Assembly (NCBI RefSeq): GCF_019059575.1
Contig: NW_024881519.1
Span: 1,116,001 to 1,180,000 of the forward strand
Source: Amphibalanus amphitrite
Taxonomy: Eukaryota > Arthropoda > Thecostraca > Balanomorpha > Balanidae
Direction: 5' to 3'
Length of the DNA: 64,000 nucleotides
In this document: in pieces, positions 63,181-64,000 of the stretch
Layout: each line of letters begins with the position of its first letter
Numbering within the stretch: the stretch's first letter is position 1
Program-made: the position numbers and the translations under genes
Notes under the pieces: generated by a model
The model's input: the letters and a program-made list of their open reading frames with translations, nothing else
What the model was told of the DNA's origin: nothing
Databases searched by the model: none

Positions 63181-64000
63181 TATTGAAGATGTCACATTGG
63201 GTGAAACAATTGGTAACAGTGACCATGTGATTATAAGGTTCAACATTAAATGTAAATTAAAGAGAACAAGCATCAGACAAAACCTTACCCAAAATTTTGC
63301 AAAAGGAAATTATGAAGCTATTCGGGCATTTTTTAGAAGCATGAAATGGTACGAATGCTTGAAGGGAAAAATGTTCACGAAATGTGGAGTATTTTCAAAA
63401 CAACAATAGCAGAGGCCCAAGATCTTTTTATTCCTATGAAAAGAAAGCTGTCAGGAAAACCATTAAAACCAATTTGGTTTAACAGTAATGTGCAAAAGAG
63501 TTTTAGTGAAAAGAAAACAGCATTTCGTCTGTTCAGAACAGCTCCATCGGCTGACAATAAATCGCATTATATCAAAGCCAGATCGAGACTCAAAAAGATA
63601 ATTCGAGAGGCCAAACGAGCAGCTGAGATTAGATTGGCAAATGAATGTGGAGGTGATCTCAAGCGGTTTTTCGGTTTTTATAAAGTTAACAGGCATGATC
63701 CAAGAATCGGGTTAATAGAAAAAGATGGGCAAGTTTATCATGAAGATAAGCTCAAAGCTAGGACATTTAATAAGCAGTTTTCAAGTGTTTTTACTGATGA
63801 GTGTCTAGCAAATATGCCAATAAGTAGAAATGATGCCAGACTGTTCAGCAAACTTACAACTATCGATTTAGTTCAAACCGACATCTTGAAACATCTCGAA
63901 AGCCTTAAAGCAACTAAAGGAAGCTGCAAAAGAGCTTTCCGTGCCTCTTTATATAATATTCAAACACTCATTTGAAACAGGTATTATTCCTGAAGACTGG
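63181..64000 (+). pseudogene. CR1 ORF2, endonuclease end and start of RT (runs off window)
   Basis: IGNSDHVIIRFNIKCKL closes the endonuclease. The linker (KPLKPIWFNSNVQKSFSEKK, ARSRLKKIIREAKRA) is typical of CR1-group ORF2, followed by NKQFSSVFTDE. The frame changes near 63346-63400 and again near 63930, where FETGIIPEDW-like codons of the RT start appear in another frame. The RT itself is outside the window. Confidence 0.82.

Larger units (their letters stand above)
50556..64000 (+). mobile_element. CR1 LINE with 5' end present, interrupted twice
   Basis: Begins where family A MITE sequence is broken, has a 5' UTR, ORF1 (51104-53464) and ORF2 (53464 onward, running out of the window). A Penelope-like element (53886-59368) and a tRNA-bearing array (59391-62960) lie in the endonuclease. 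The 12 bp between them and the flanks rejoin in frame. ORF2 also has in-frame stops, so this copy is dead although its ORF1 is whole. Confidence 0.88.

Overview
The window reads as metazoan, almost certainly invertebrate, genomic DNA made of layer upon layer of transposable elements. There is no bacterial gene organisation: long gene-free stretches, microsatellites, LINEs of the CR1/L2 group, a BEL/Pao and a Gypsy-type LTR element, two Penelope-like elements, hAT-, mariner- and Harbinger-like DNA elements and tRNA-like genes. An arthropod, perhaps a crustacean, would fit, but the sequence does not prove a species. Functional assignments come from motifs read by eye; no database search was run.

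Layout. 1-11241: a TTAA-type repeat rich in AGGTCA is split by an L2-like LINE (minus strand, about 367-11034). That LINE is itself split by two TTAA-flanked MITEs (394-1585, 3147-4029) and a 4.8 kb Harbinger-like element (4884-9706). 11242-15239: a palindromic-repeat array, a hAT-like foldback element (11979-14142) with a TTAA foldback at its centre, and a diverged MITE. 15244-38587: one 1.2 kb MITE has been blown up to 23 kb by successive insertions: a 7.4 kb hAT-type element, a CR1 LINE, a small palindromic MITE and a BEL/Pao retrotransposon. The BEL element carries its own LINE fragment, palindromic MITE and an apparently intact Gypsy-type element with indistinguishable LTRs. 38592-50555: a zinc-finger, transposase-like gene (40356-42677), a Penelope-like element with an inverted endonuclease copy, truncated LINEs and more AGGTCA MITEs. 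50556-64000: a CR1 LINE with its 5' end present, whose ORF1 carries a 2A-like motif, a PHD-like finger and a GDSL/SGNH esterase domain. It is broken by a 5.5 kb Penelope-like element and by a 3.6 kb tRNA-bearing repeat array that contains a giant foldback.

Almost every element boundary can be checked internally: target-site duplications of the right length are present and the interrupted reading frame or repeat is restored on removing the insert. The order of events is therefore readable. The most unusual components are the AGGTCA-dense TTAA MITE/foldback families, the TTAA foldbacks at the exact centre of larger foldbacks, the tRNA-like genes boxed by inverted repeats, the 2A-bearing CR1 ORF1 and the Penelope-like protein with a 30 bp coding minisatellite. 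The only candidate for a non-mobile host gene is 40356-42677, and that too looks transposase-derived.
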